From CAVOJV01 sp963696325 (GTDB lineage Bacteria > Pseudomonadota > Gammaproteobacteria > Competibacterales > Competibacteraceae), in the NCBI GenBank assembly GCA_963696325.1, contig CAVOJV010000031.1:1-64000 (forward strand): a stretch of DNA of 64,000 nucleotides, in the 5' to 3' direction. Positions 35,657-45,733 of this stretch are shown here, in pieces. The notes under the pieces are model-generated. The model did not search any database. It worked only from the letters and a program-made list of their open reading frames with translations, and was not told the DNA's origin. How positions within the stretch are numbered: the first letter of the stretch is position 1; each line of letters starts with the position of its first letter. Both the position numbers and the translations under genes were made by a program.

Positions 35657-36427
35657 GTGCTCAATATCGTTTGCTATGAACAACCCCTGAACGAAAGGAT
35701 AAGAGTCCTGATGCGGCTTGAATTCCTGTTTCGGCAAGCAATCCAGACCGCGCCGGGACACTCCGAATGGGATAGCCGTACCGCCTTGCAGGGCCTATTT
35801 GAAATCCTCAACCTCACCAGCCGGACCGAACTCAAAGCGGAACTCCTCAAGGAGCTGGAACGCCATTTGGCGACGCTGAACCGGCTCAGAGAGATGCCGG
35901 CAGTGGACCCACACACCTTGAACGCGATCCTGGCGGAAATCGCCGAGGCCAGCACTCAACTTCGCAATCTGGGCGGTCCATCCCTGGAAGCCGTCCGCAA
36001 ACATGACTTTCTCAGCACTATTCGCCAGCGCAGCAATATCTCAGGTGGCGCCTGCACCTTCGACCTGCCCGCCCTGCATCATTGGCTGCAGCAGGACAAG
36101 GCGGCGCGCACCCGGGACCTGGAGTGCTGGCTACAACCTTTTCAGTCGCTGCTGGAGGCGGTAAACCTGATCCTGAGACTGGTCCGCGCCAGCGCTTTAC
36201 CCGGACAGGAGACCGCTATCAAAGGCTTTTTCCAAAAAGCGCTAAACAGCAGCGCTCCCACCCAGATGGTAAGGGTCATCCTGCCAGCGGGGTTGGCTGT
36301 GTTTCCCGAAATCAGCGGTGGCCGGCACCGCTTCTCCATCCGCTTCATGGAGCAGCCAGACTTGGCCAAACGGGCCAGTCAATGTAACGAAGACATTGAT
36401 TTCAAACTAGTTTGCTGCGCCATCTAA
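35657..36427 (+). CDS. zapD: Cell division protein ZapD
   Basis: Cytoplasmic FtsZ-bundling protein (DUF1342, formerly YacF), 256 residues. The family opening YEQPLNERIRVLMRLEFLF is clear, with DFLSTIRQRSNISGGACTFDLPALHHWL in the middle and FSIRFMEQP at the C-terminus. The start is a GTG with AAAGG about 8 bases before it. The usual coaE-zapD adjacency is separated here by the IS110 element, whose right end lies within about 200 bases, so the native promoter or leader may have been altered. No yacG follows. Confidence 0.94.
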   Translation: MLNIVCYEQPLNERIRVLMRLEFLFRQAIQTAPGHSEWDSRTALQGLFEILNLTSRTELKAELLKELERHLATLNRLREMPAVDPHTLNAILAEIAEASTQLRNLGGPSLEAVRKHDFLSTIRQRSNISGGACTFDLPALHHWLQQDKAARTRDLECWLQPFQSLLEAVNLILRLVRASALPGQETAIKGFFQKALNSSAPTQMVRVILPAGLAVFPEISGGRHRFSIRFMEQPDLAKRASQCNEDIDFKLVCCAI

Positions 36428-36912
36428 GGGCCGAGGTGGAAACCAAATTCGCCGACATAGTGGGGAGTACTCCCTACCTCCACGCTTGCCCGCCAGTCGC
36501 GCCGACCCGTCGCACAGACCGGCAATAAAGCCTGCCCTTGCCAGACCCCGTCCGGCCGCCGGACCAGGCCGAAGCGGTTGATACCCATCTCCATATCCGC
36601 CATGGTGAACTGCACGGCGACCCTGTCCACGCCGGCCACCGCTTGCCCTGTTAGGCTCACCCGAACGGGAAAGGAGGTGAGCGGCTGCACGCCAGCCTCC
36701 AAGTCCAGCGTGATGCCCATCTTGCCATCGCTGACCGTGCACGAACCGCCCACAGGGGTACAGGTGGGATCGGCGCGCAAGATAATAGCCGGCGCTTGCG
36801 CACCACGCAGCCAGCGCATTAGGTGGGGATACCGCACGGCCGAAAGAGCGCCCAGCATGACCAGGGCGCTAAGCGTGCCGGCCAGTATCAGGAAATTACG
36901 CTTTGCTTGCAC
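36424..36912 (-). CDS. Membrane-anchored protein of unknown function
   Basis: Not firmly recognised. 162 residues from a GTG at 36912 that overlaps the 3' end of the MutT-ThiE gene. An N-terminal membrane anchor (FLILAGTLSALVMLGAL) is followed by a probable beta-rich periplasmic domain with a cysteine pair CTPVGGSC and the segment VQFTMADMEMGINRFGL...GVWQGQALLPVCATGRRDW, which resembles FixH/YtkA-like domains in layout. The stop is four bases past the zapD stop on the other strand, so the genes overlap tail to tail. Confidence 0.65.
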   Translation of the reverse strand: MQAKRNFLILAGTLSALVMLGALSAVRYPHLMRWLRGAQAPAIILRADPTCTPVGGSCTVSDGKMGITLDLEAGVQPLTSFPVRVSLTGQAVAGVDRVAVQFTMADMEMGINRFGLVRRPDGVWQGQALLPVCATGRRDWRASVEVGSTPHYVGEFGFHLGP

Positions 36913-37879
36913 ACGGTTCCCACAGCGCGCGTATAGCGGCAATCCCTTGGGCGCCATGGCGCCAGGCTCGTTCCAGATCGGCAGGCGTCATGCTACCCAA
37001 GGCATAGACCGGCAGATTGGCGCATTCGCTCAGGGTGCGTAGCCCTTGCCAACCGAGCGCAGGCGCATCGCGATGGCTGAGGGTGGGACAGACGGGCGAA
37101 ATGACGATGAAATCCACCCCGATTTGGCAGGCGTGGAGAACCTCGGCCTCGTTGTGGCAGGAGGCGGCGACCCAGTGCTCTACCGGCAAGGGGCGACGAT
37201 CCAGTTCGAGCAACCGGCGGCTGGTGAGGTGGACACCGTCGGCGCCCACCTCCAGCGCCAGACCAGGATCGGCGTTTAATAAAATCGGCACCCCGTACCG
37301 CTGGCCCACTTGTTGGGCCTGGCGGTACAGCGCCGTCAGTTTGACCTCCGACAGTTCCTTGGCGCGCAACTGCACCAGCTTGATGCCACACGCTAGGACG
37401 GCTTCCAGGCGCGCCAGGAAAAGCTCGGGCCGGGCGGCGGGTGCACCGGTGATCAGGTATTCGGAGGGCAGGCGCAGGGCGGTAAGAATGGGAACATCAG
37501 CGGCTGGAAAGGCGTACTTGCCGAGTTCCCCTGGGGTCACCCAGGCCAGGGGCTGGCCTTCCAGTCCATCAGCCTGGCCGCGATAGCCGTCCACTCGCCA
37601 GACATCCAGCAAGACCCGTTTGTCGGCATAGGCATGGTGGATGCGAATGAGGGGCCGGGCGGCCAGCACCTCGATGCCCAGTTCTTCCTGCAACTCCCGG
37701 GCTATCGCCGCCGAGATATCCTCGCCGGGCTCTAGCTTACCGCCGGGAAACTCCCACAGGCCACCCTGGTGGACATGGTCGGGTCGGCGGGTGATCAATA
37801 CCCGCCCGCTAGGATCCACCACGATACCCACGGCCACATGGACCGGGCCGGGCCGCGTGCTAGGTCCGATATTCCGCAT
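36896..37879 (-). CDS. mutT: MutT (8-oxo-dGTP pyrophosphatase) fused to a ThiE-like domain
   Basis: 327 residues. Residues about 13-135 are Nudix: GGLWEFPGGKLEPGED then ARELQEELGIE, the complete G-x5-E-x7-R-E-x-x-E-E box. Residues about 145-320 are thiamine-phosphate-synthase-like: GIKLVQLRAKELSE, VPILLNADPGLALEVGADGVHL, FIVISPVCPTLSH and LPVYALGSMTPADL. This fusion is widespread in gammaproteobacteria next to secA/argJ; the ThiE half often has no proven role. The first ATG overlaps argJ by 20 bases. Confidence 0.93.
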   Translation of the reverse strand: MRNIGPSTRPGPVHVAVGIVVDPSGRVLITRRPDHVHQGGLWEFPGGKLEPGEDISAAIARELQEELGIEVLAARPLIRIHHAYADKRVLLDVWRVDGYRGQADGLEGQPLAWVTPGELGKYAFPAADVPILTALRLPSEYLITGAPAARPELFLARLEAVLACGIKLVQLRAKELSEVKLTALYRQAQQVGQRYGVPILLNADPGLALEVGADGVHLTSRRLLELDRRPLPVEHWVAASCHNEAEVLHACQIGVDFIVISPVCPTLSHRDAPALGWQGLRTLSECANLPVYALGSMTPADLERAWRHGAQGIAAIRALWEPCASKA

Positions 37880-39062
37880 TGATTTTCACGTAATCGAAGG
37901 ATAGGTCGGTGGTCCAGATCCGAGTGCTGGCAGTACCCCGGCCCAGTTGCACGCGAATGGTGATGTCCGGACGCCGCATTACCGCCTGACCCTGCTCTTC
38001 CGTATAGCGCGCGGCGCGACCGCCCCGTTCCACGATGCAGACCTCGTCCAGGTAAAGGACGATGGCTTCCACCCGCAAGGCATCCAATCCGGATCTGCCT
38101 ACGGCGGCCAGAATACGCCCCCAGTTAGGATCAGAAGCAAAGAAGGCGGTCTTGACCAGAGGCGAATGGGCAATGGTATAGGCTACTTGCCGACACTCGG
38201 CTATGTCTCGGCCCTGCTCCACATGAACGGTGATAAATTTGGTGGCTCCCTCGCCATCGCGGACAATGGCCTGGGCGAGCGCTACGCAGACTGCGCGGAC
38301 GACCTCCTTCAGAGCAGCGCAGGCACTGTCCTCACGGTCGATCTGCACCCCCGACTGACCCGTTGCTAGCAGAATACAGGCATCATTGGTGGAGGTATCG
38401 CCGTCCACGGTGATGGCGTTGAAGGATTCCTCCAGCGCTTCGAGCAGACAGGCTCTCAGCAGCGTGTTATCAACGCCTGCATCGGTAGCCAGAAAGGCCA
38501 GCATAGTAGCCATATCCGGCCGGATCATGCCAGCACCTTTGGCAATGCCAGTCACGGTGACGGTCTGCCCCGCAATGATGACACGCCGGGAGACAGCCTT
38601 GGCACGGGTGTCGGTGGTCATGATACCGTGGGCGGCGTCCAGCCAACCAGCCGGACGCAAATCGGCCAGGGCCTGAGGCAGGCCCGCGAGCAGGCGCTCC
38701 AACGGCAATGGCTCGCCGATCACCCCGGTGGAAAACGGCAGTACCTCCGCGATGCGGCAACCGGTCAGTTCGGCCATGAGGGTGCACGTCGCCACGGCAT
38801 CCTCCAGACCACGCTGGCCGGTGCCGGCGTTGGCATTGCCGGTGTTTATGACCAGGTAGTGCGGCGCGGCGCCGTCCAAATGGCGTTTTGCCACCACGAC
38901 CGGCGCGGCGCAGAAGGCGTTGCGGGTAAATGCGGCGGCGCAGGCGCTGCCCGCCGCGATCTCCAGTACCACCAGATCCCGGCGGCCTGGGTATTTGATG
39001 CCGGCGCAAACAACCCCCAACCGGATACCGGCGACAGGATACGGGGTTTCGGCTTCGACCAT
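37860..39062 (-). CDS. argJ: Bifunctional ornithine acetyltransferase / N-acetylglutamate synthase
   Basis: Recycles the acetyl group in arginine synthesis. The 400-residue precursor cuts itself before the nucleophilic Thr in AKGAGMIRPDMATMLAF (about residue 190). Other signatures are the oxyanion-region VINTGNANAGTG, VDGDTSTNDACILLATG and the SDPNWGRILAAVG segment. It overlaps mutT-thiE at its end. Confidence 0.96.
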   Translation of the reverse strand: MVEAETPYPVAGIRLGVVCAGIKYPGRRDLVVLEIAAGSACAAAFTRNAFCAAPVVVAKRHLDGAAPHYLVINTGNANAGTGQRGLEDAVATCTLMAELTGCRIAEVLPFSTGVIGEPLPLERLLAGLPQALADLRPAGWLDAAHGIMTTDTRAKAVSRRVIIAGQTVTVTGIAKGAGMIRPDMATMLAFLATDAGVDNTLLRACLLEALEESFNAITVDGDTSTNDACILLATGQSGVQIDREDSACAALKEVVRAVCVALAQAIVRDGEGATKFITVHVEQGRDIAECRQVAYTIAHSPLVKTAFFASDPNWGRILAAVGRSGLDALRVEAIVLYLDEVCIVERGGRAARYTEEQGQAVMRRPDITIRVQLGRGTASTRIWTTDLSFDYVKINAEYRT

Positions 39063-39081
39063 GATAAACCTCTTGGATAAT

Positions 39082-39101
39082 CCTCCCTTTGGAACGGGAG
39101 G
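39082..39101. repeat. CCTCCC/GGGAGG palindrome between secA and argJ
   Basis: A 6-bp stem with an 8-nt loop in the 55-base gap between secA and argJ. It is related in composition to the palindrome at 19337-19357 and could end the secA transcript. Confidence 0.4.
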
Positions 39102-39117
39102 GTCAGGGGGATTTATC

Positions 39118-41826
39118 TCAACTCAGCCGCCCGTGGCACTGTTTGTATTTTTTGCCGGAACCACAGGGACAGGGTTCGTTGCGGCCAACTTTACGGCTGT
39201 CACGAACGAAGGGAGTATGCACCGCCCCTGCGGCGGCGGCCTCCTCGCTGTCATCGCTGGCCAGCGCCGAAACCTCGGCATGCTGGAATTGCAAGTTGGC
39301 GTTGGTTCGCGGGCTTGGCTCGGGTAGCGGCTCGGGTTCCGTCTGGAACCGCACTCGGGAAACAAAGCTCACGGTTTCCTGCTGGATACGCTCCAGCATG
39401 GCCGAGAACATCTCGAAAGCCTCGCGCTTGTACTCCTGCTTAGGGTTTTTCTGGGCATAGCCGCGAAGGTGAATACCCTGGCGCAGGTAGTCCATCGCGG
39501 CCAGGTGTTCCTTCCACTGGGAATCCAGCACCTGTAGCAGGATGGATTTTTCGAAATGGCGCATCCAAACCGACCCAACCAGCGCCTCCTTTTCGGTGTA
39601 GCGCTTTTCCAACTCATCGAGGATGCGGGCACGCAGGGGCTCCTCATGGAGGGTAGAGTCGGCGTTCAGCCAGCCCTGAATGTCGAGGTTCAGCCCAAAA
39701 TCTTTTTCCAAAGCGGCCTGCAGCCCCGCCACGTTCCACTGTTCCTCCAGGCTCTGCGGGGGGATGTAGGCGTTGTTCGTGCGATTCAGTCCCTCCCGAC
39801 GCATGGAAACGATGGTGTCGGCAATGTCCGTCGCCGCCAACAGCTCATTGCGTTGAGCATAGATAACCTTGCGCTGGTCGTTGGCCACATCGTCGAATTC
39901 CAGCAAGTTCTTGCGGATATCGAAATTATGGGCTTCCACCTTGCGCTGGGCGTTTTCGATCGCCTTGGTCACCCAGGGATGCTCGATGGCTTCACCCTGT
40001 TCCATGCCCAACTTCTGCATCAGACCGGATACCCGTTCCGAGGCGAAGATGCGCATCAGACTATCTTCCAAGGACAGGTAAAAGCGGCTGGAACCGGGGT
40101 CACCCTGACGCCCGGAGCGGCCCCGCAATTGATTGTCGATACGCCGGGACTCATGACGCTCGGTACCGATGATGTGCAGACCGCCGGCAGCGACTACTTC
40201 CGCATGGCGGCTTTGCCATTCCTGGCGCGCCTGCTCGCGAGCAGTTTCATCGGCGTCCAGACCCAGGGCGTTCAGCTCGGCCTGGAGGCCGCCGCCCAGG
40301 ACGATATCGGTGCCGCGGCCAGCCATGTTGGTGGCGATGGTCACCGCTGAGGGCCGGCCGGCCTGGGCGATAACCTCTGCCTCCCGATCATGCTGTTTAG
40401 CGTTCAGCACCTGATGGGGAATTTTTTCCTTGGTCAGCAGCTTGGCAAGGGATTCCGAGATCTCGATGGAGGTGGTGCCTACCAGCACCGGCTGGCGGCG
40501 CTGGTGGCAATCGCGGACATCGGCCAGGACAGCCTCGTACTTTTCCTTGGCCGTGAGAAAGACCAAATCACCCATATCCTTACGGATCATTGACTTATGA
40601 GTTGGAATAACGATCACTTCCAGACCATAGATCTGCTGGAACTCGTAGGCCTCCGTATCCGCCGTGCCGGTCATGCCGGCCAGTTTGTCGTAGAGGCGGA
40701 AATAATTTTGGAAGGTGATGGAGGCCAGAGTTTGATTCTCCGCCTGAATCTCAACTTTCTCCTTGGCTTCAATGGCCTGGTGCAAACCATCCGACCAGCG
40801 CCGCCCAGGCATGGTGCGGCCGGTGAATTCATCGACGATGATCACCTGGCCACCCCGAACGATGTAATCCACATCGCGCTGAAATAAGGCATGGGCGCGC
40901 AGGCAGGCGTTCAGATGATGTACCAGGCCGAGGTTGGCGGCATCGTACAGGCTTTCTCCTTCCCGCAATAGCCCAGCCGCCAGCAGCAAATCTTCCACTG
41001 CCTGATGGCCGTCCTCAGTCAGGTAAACCTGCTTGACCTTCTCGTCCACCGAATAGTCGCCAGGCCCCTCTTCCTGTTGCTGGCGGGTTAGCTGAGGAAC
41101 GATCTCGTTGATGCGACGGTACAGATCGGAACTTTCATCGGCCGGTCCGGAGATGATCAGGGGAGTGCGGGCCTCATCGATGAGGATGGAATCCACCTCG
41201 TCCACCAAGGCAAAATTCAACTCCCGCTGGACCTTCTGGTCCAAGCTGAAGGCCATGTTGTCGCGCAGGTAGTCGAAACCATATTCGTTATTGGTGCCAT
41301 AAGTGATGTCCGCGCCATAGGCATCACGTTTCTCCTCGGGGCTCATCCCAGCCACCGCCACCCCAACAGTCATACCCAGGAAGCGGTAGATCTGCCCCAT
41401 CCAGTCAGCGTCGCGGCGGGCCAGATAATCGTTCACGGTGACCACATGCACGCCCTTGCCGGATAGCGCATTCAGATAGACAGACAAGGTGGCAACCAGA
41501 GTTTTGCCCTCACCGGTGCGCATCTCGGCAATCTTACCTTCATGAAGAACGATGCCGCCGATAAGTTGCACATCGAAATGGCGCATCCCTAGCGTCCGCT
41601 GGCTCGCCTCGCGGACCACTGCGAAAGCTTCCGGCAGCAGCGCGTCCAGGGTCTCGCCTTGCGTCACCCGGTTCTTGAACTCTGCTGTCCTAGCGCGCAG
41701 TTCTGCATTTGTCAGCGCCTGGCAAGCCGCCTCCAAGGCATTGATCCTGTCCACTAATTTACGCATGCGTTTGAGGACGCGGTCATTGCGACTGCCAAAA
41801 ATCTTTTTTAATACATTGCCGACCAT
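39118..41826 (-). CDS. secA: Preprotein translocase ATPase SecA
   Basis: Motor of the Sec export pathway, 902 residues, intact. The DEAD motor has Walker A MRTGEGKTLVATL near residue 103, the DEVDSILIDEARTPLIISG Walker B region, and TNMAGRGTDIVLGGG in motor domain 2. The C-terminus keeps the zinc-binding SecB/lipid tail PCPCGSGKKYKQCHG. It lies 162 bases after lpxC; no secM-like regulator is seen in the gap. Confidence 0.98.
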   Translation of the reverse strand: MVGNVLKKIFGSRNDRVLKRMRKLVDRINALEAACQALTNAELRARTAEFKNRVTQGETLDALLPEAFAVVREASQRTLGMRHFDVQLIGGIVLHEGKIAEMRTGEGKTLVATLSVYLNALSGKGVHVVTVNDYLARRDADWMGQIYRFLGMTVGVAVAGMSPEEKRDAYGADITYGTNNEYGFDYLRDNMAFSLDQKVQRELNFALVDEVDSILIDEARTPLIISGPADESSDLYRRINEIVPQLTRQQQEEGPGDYSVDEKVKQVYLTEDGHQAVEDLLLAAGLLREGESLYDAANLGLVHHLNACLRAHALFQRDVDYIVRGGQVIIVDEFTGRTMPGRRWSDGLHQAIEAKEKVEIQAENQTLASITFQNYFRLYDKLAGMTGTADTEAYEFQQIYGLEVIVIPTHKSMIRKDMGDLVFLTAKEKYEAVLADVRDCHQRRQPVLVGTTSIEISESLAKLLTKEKIPHQVLNAKQHDREAEVIAQAGRPSAVTIATNMAGRGTDIVLGGGLQAELNALGLDADETAREQARQEWQSRHAEVVAAGGLHIIGTERHESRRIDNQLRGRSGRQGDPGSSRFYLSLEDSLMRIFASERVSGLMQKLGMEQGEAIEHPWVTKAIENAQRKVEAHNFDIRKNLLEFDDVANDQRKVIYAQRNELLAATDIADTIVSMRREGLNRTNNAYIPPQSLEEQWNVAGLQAALEKDFGLNLDIQGWLNADSTLHEEPLRARILDELEKRYTEKEALVGSVWMRHFEKSILLQVLDSQWKEHLAAMDYLRQGIHLRGYAQKNPKQEYKREAFEMFSAMLERIQQETVSFVSRVRFQTEPEPLPEPSPRTNANLQFQHAEVSALASDDSEEAAAAGAVHTPFVRDSRKVGRNEPCPCGSGKKYKQCHGRLS

Positions 41827-41988
41827 GAATAAGCCTTTTAATCAATTCGCTCGGGTTAAAAATGGCATAATAACCCAATTATAGGGATTTTCGCAGGGCA
41901 ACGAAGCAGACAGGCATGGATAGGCAATCAGCAAGCGGGCCGGCCGGAACAAAATCCGGCCTGCCATTCCAGTGACCAACAACTGCGA

Positions 41989-42903
41989 TCAACTGGCAAT
42001 ATGGGCGGGTTGTAGATAGGAGATTGGAACTTCCTGCTCGTCGGCAAAGGTTACTTCTTCCCAAGCCGAAGTATCGGCTAGCAAGCCGCGTAATAATCGG
42101 TTATTAAGGGCATGGCCAGACTTGAAGCCGGTAAAGCTGCCGATCAGGCTATGTCCCAAAAGATACAAATCACCGATGGCGTCAAGAATCTTGTGCTTGA
42201 CGAACTCATCTTCGTAACGTAGGCCATCCTCGTTCAGGATGCGGTAATCATCTACCACCACGGCGTTGTCCAGCGTACCGCCCAGCGCCAGGCGGCGCTC
42301 CCGCAAGTGTTCGAGATCTCGCATAAAGCCAAAGGTGCGGGCGCGGCTGACCTCTTTGACGAAGGAGGTGGTTGAAAAATCGACTACCGCTTCCTGGCGA
42401 CGGCCCTTGAAGATTGGATGATCGAACTCAATCGTGAAACCCACCTTGAACCCATCAAAAGGATCGAAGCGCGCCCATTTGTCATCCTCTTCTACAACCA
42501 GAGAATGCTTGATGCGAATGAATTTCTTGGGGGCATTCTGCTGCTTGATGCCAGCAGACTGAATCAGGAATACAAAAGGTCCCGCGCTGCCATCCATGAT
42601 GGGAACCTCGGGCGCGCTTACATCCACATAGGCATTATCGATACCTAGCCCCGCAAAAGCGGACAACAGGTGTTCTACCGTGGAAATGCGCACGCTTCCT
42701 TTAGCCAAGGATGTGGAGAGCTGGGTATCGCCCACGTTATCTGGACTGGCCTTGATTGCAATAGGAGTACCCAAATCTACCCGCCGAAAAACAATACCCA
42801 CATCGGGCGCTGCTGGCCGAAGGGTCAGGTAGATCTTTTCTCCGGTATGCAGCCCAACACCGGTGGCACGGATGACATTCTTCAAGGTTCGCTGCCTAAT
42901 CAT
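41989..42903 (-). CDS. lpxC: UDP-3-O-acyl-N-acetylglucosamine deacetylase
   Basis: Committed step of lipid A synthesis, showing a Gram-negative LPS envelope. 304 residues from the ATG at 42903 (GGGGAG about 7 nt upstream), starting IRQRTLKNVIRATGVGLHTG. Zinc ligands: His in STVEHLLSAFAGLG, and His/Asp in VKHKILDAIGDLYLLG; catalytic His in SGHALNNRLLRG. The frame is open to 42972 without conserved sequence. The C-terminus is near its usual length, where FtsH recognises the enzyme. Confidence 0.97.
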   Translation of the reverse strand: MIRQRTLKNVIRATGVGLHTGEKIYLTLRPAAPDVGIVFRRVDLGTPIAIKASPDNVGDTQLSTSLAKGSVRISTVEHLLSAFAGLGIDNAYVDVSAPEVPIMDGSAGPFVFLIQSAGIKQQNAPKKFIRIKHSLVVEEDDKWARFDPFDGFKVGFTIEFDHPIFKGRRQEAVVDFSTTSFVKEVSRARTFGFMRDLEHLRERRLALGGTLDNAVVVDDYRILNEDGLRYEDEFVKHKILDAIGDLYLLGHSLIGSFTGFKSGHALNNRLLRGLLADTSAWEEVTFADEQEVPISYLQPAHIAS

Positions 42904-43236
42904 TATTGGGCTCCCCAACGCTTCGGTTAAACAAACACAGCGCAATGTCTTGTTTATTAAGCAAGGGCGCAAAGGGCTAGTTCAATTTTTCCATTATAAC
43001 GTCATTAAACATACCGTTGCGCATTGCACTACTAAGATAGCGTAAATCGTCTCCATTCTACAACTTTGTTTCTCTTTCGCAACCTCAGTTAATATAATAA
43101 CGCAAACGTCTCCCCTTTGCAACTACTTGTATCTTTAGAGCAACTACCTTGATCGAAGAACTGAAAACATTGACGGACCGGAATCGTGCCCTACCCAAGG
43201 CAATGATTCCGGCGTCTTAGGAAATGGCCATCCGCT
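42904..43236 (-). other. 333-bp gap between ftsZ and lpxC
   Basis: No coding sequence is visible. The part nearest lpxC is AT-rich and probably carries the lpxC promoter; the part nearest ftsZ carries the hairpin at 43178-43212. I could not assign -10/-35 boxes with confidence. Confidence 0.5.
43178..43212 (-). terminator. Hairpin downstream of ftsZ
   Basis: CCGGAATC pairs with GATTCCGG around a 19-nt loop that itself can pair GCC/GGC. It lies 25 bases after the ftsZ stop. No clear T run follows on the minus strand, so it may be a processing or pausing element at the end of the dcw transcript. Confidence 0.45.
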
Positions 43237-44403
43237 TTAATCAGCTTGACGACGCAGAAAGGCGGGGATATCTAGATAATCAAGATCGCTGTCGGCGTGT
43301 TCGCTATAACCATCGCTCACGGATTTTTGCCGCCCACTGGCAGGACGTTGTTCATGGCGACTTACGTGTTCACCCTCACCGAGCACCGAACTCGGTTTCT
43401 TGAACGACTTGACCGAAGGCGACGGAGTTTCCAGCACCGGCTTGGCAACCTGGCCGATGCCGGTAGCCACGATGGTTACTCGCAGTTCGTTCTCCATATC
43501 CGGATCGATCACGGTACCCACCACTACGGTAGCATCATCGGAGGCTAGTTCCTTAATGGTGTCACCGACTTCATGGAACTCGCCAATGGTGAGATCCATG
43601 CCGGCGGTAACGTTCACCAGCAACCCCCTGGCTCCCGCCAGGTCAACATTCTCCAGCAATGGACTGGCAATGGCTGCCTCAGCCGCCTCGCGGGCGCGGC
43701 CGTCGCCGGATGCCTTGCCCGAACCCATCATTGCCATCCCCATCTCAGACATCACAGTCCGCACGTCGGCGAAGTCTACGTTGATCAAACCGGGGCGGGT
43801 AATGAGCTCAGCGATACCTTGGACAGCGCCATACAAGACATCGTTGGCCGCCTTAAAGGCATCTAGAAGGCTAGCGCCCTTACCCAGCACGAGCAGCAGT
43901 TTCTCATTGGGAATGGTGATGAGCGAATCGACGCATTGGCTTAGCTCGCGAATACCTTGCATAGCCACTTCCATGCGTTTCCTACCCTCGAAGGGAAACG
44001 GCTTGGTCACCACGGCTACCGTGAGAATACCCATTTCCCGAGCCAGCTTGGCGACTACCGGCGCACCGCCGGTACCTGTTCCGCCACCCATGCCAGCGGT
44101 GATAAAGACCATATCCGCACCCGCCAGAACCTCTTGGACCCGCTCTCGATCTTCCATAGCGGCTTGCCGACCGATATCAGGATTGGCGCCGGCCCCCAAC
44201 CCTTTGGTTATATGGGCGCCCAATTGCAGGGCCGTCCGCACCGTGCAGGTTTTTAAAGCCTGGGCATCCGTATTGGCACAGATAAAATCCACGCCTTCGA
44301 TATTGGCGCTCAGCATGTGCTGGACGGCATTGCTACCGCCGCCACCCACACCAACTACTTTGATAATGGCGCTTTCACTATTTGTTTCCATCAACTCGAA
44401 CAT
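43237..44403 (-). CDS. ftsZ: Cell division protein FtsZ
   Basis: Tubulin-like GTPase forming the Z ring. 388 residues from the ATG at 44403 (strong GAGGAG upstream). GTP-binding VVGVGGGGSNAVQHM, the signature AGMGGGTGTGGAPVVA, the T7 loop region NVDFADVRTVMSEMG, and the C-terminal peptide DLDYLDIPAFLRRQ that binds FtsA, ZipA and ZapD. The frame is open to 44451, but the ribosome site supports the later ATG. Confidence 0.98.
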   Translation of the reverse strand: MFELMETNSESAIIKVVGVGGGGSNAVQHMLSANIEGVDFICANTDAQALKTCTVRTALQLGAHITKGLGAGANPDIGRQAAMEDRERVQEVLAGADMVFITAGMGGGTGTGGAPVVAKLAREMGILTVAVVTKPFPFEGRKRMEVAMQGIRELSQCVDSLITIPNEKLLLVLGKGASLLDAFKAANDVLYGAVQGIAELITRPGLINVDFADVRTVMSEMGMAMMGSGKASGDGRAREAAEAAIASPLLENVDLAGARGLLVNVTAGMDLTIGEFHEVGDTIKELASDDATVVVGTVIDPDMENELRVTIVATGIGQVAKPVLETPSPSVKSFKKPSSVLGEGEHVSRHEQRPASGRQKSVSDGYSEHADSDLDYLDIPAFLRRQAD

Positions 44404-44474
44404 AACCGCCTCTCCTCTAGATTGATTCATGATACTCACATCCCCGGACACAACAATTCACTGCAACCAAACCC

Positions 44475-45706
44475 TCAAAAATTCCCCTGAAACCAACTCT
44501 TCATGCGGGCAAGCACATTTTTTTTCCCCCATTCAATGGCGCGCTCATCTTCAATGAGCGATTTTCATTGCCAAACAACAGCAGCCCAACTGCTGTCGAA
44601 TAGATGGGATTGCGAATTACATCCTGCAAACCCGTCACGTAAAGAGGTATCCCCTGGCGAACAGGCATGTGAAACACCTCCTCGGCCAACTCGACCACTC
44701 CTTCCATCTTGCTACTGCCCCCGGTCAAAACGATGCCAGCGGCAACCAGGTTCTCAAAACCACTGCGCTGCAATTCCGCCTGAACCAGGCTGAACAACTC
44801 TTCGTACCTGGGCTCCACCACTTCGGCCAGAGTCTGCCGGGACAGCCGCCTCGGCGCCCTCTCTCCAACGCTGGGGACCTCGATAGTTTCATCGGCGCTG
44901 GCCAGTTGAGTAAGGCAGCAAGCGTACTTGATCTTGATCTCTTCCGCATGCTGGGTAGGGGTACGCAAGGCCACGGCGATGTCGTTGGTCACCTGGTCGC
45001 CGGCAATCGGAATGACCGCCGTATGTTTGATGGCGCCTTCGGTGAAGACAGCGATGTCGGTGGTGCCGCCGCCGATATCCACCAAACAGACCCCCAACTC
45101 CTTTTCATCGTCCATGAGCACCGCCCGGCCGGAGGCGAGTTGCTGAAGGATCACGTCATCGACTTCCAGACCGCAGCGCTGTATGCACTTAACGATATTC
45201 TGGGCAGCGCTTACCGCGCCGGTGACCATATGCACCTTTACTTCCAGGCGCACCCCGCTCATGCCCACCGGTTCGCGGATACCCTCCTGGTTATCGATGA
45301 TGAATTCCTGCGGCAGGACATGCAGGACCTTCTGATTGTCAGGCAGCGCGACTGCTCGAGCATGCTCGATGACCCGCTCCACATCCTCCGGCGACACCTC
45401 CTTATCGCGGATAGGTACCATACCGTCGGAGTTGAAGCTGCGGATATGGCTGCCAGCGATTCCCGTATAAATGGAGTGGATCTGGCAACCGGCCATCTGT
45501 TCCGCTTCCTCGACCGCTCGTTGAATGGACTGGACAGTAGATTCGATATTGACCACCACGCCTTTTTTCAAGCCTCGGGAAGGGTGGGAACCGATGCCCA
45601 CCACTTCGACCCCGCCATCGACACCGATCTCGCCGACAATGGCGACTACCTTGGAGGTGCCAATGTCGAGGCCAACAATCATTCGCTTTTCACCTTTTTT
45701 AGACAT
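44475..45706 (-). CDS. ftsA: Cell division protein FtsA (frameshift near the C-terminus)
   Basis: Actin-like ATPase tethering FtsZ to the membrane. MIVGLDIGTSKVVAIVGE phosphate-1 loop, 1C-domain region VKVHMVTGAV, DIGGGTTDIAVF phosphate-2. The uninterrupted frame stops at 44501 with a non-conserved end. Adding one C near 44557 restores LIEDERAIEWGKKN and RMKSWFQGNF, the conserved amphipathic membrane-targeting helix, with a TGA at 44475. So the break is almost certainly a base-call error. Confidence 0.95.
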
Positions 45707-45733
45707 GGATTCCCATTTCTCTCGTGCTAACAG

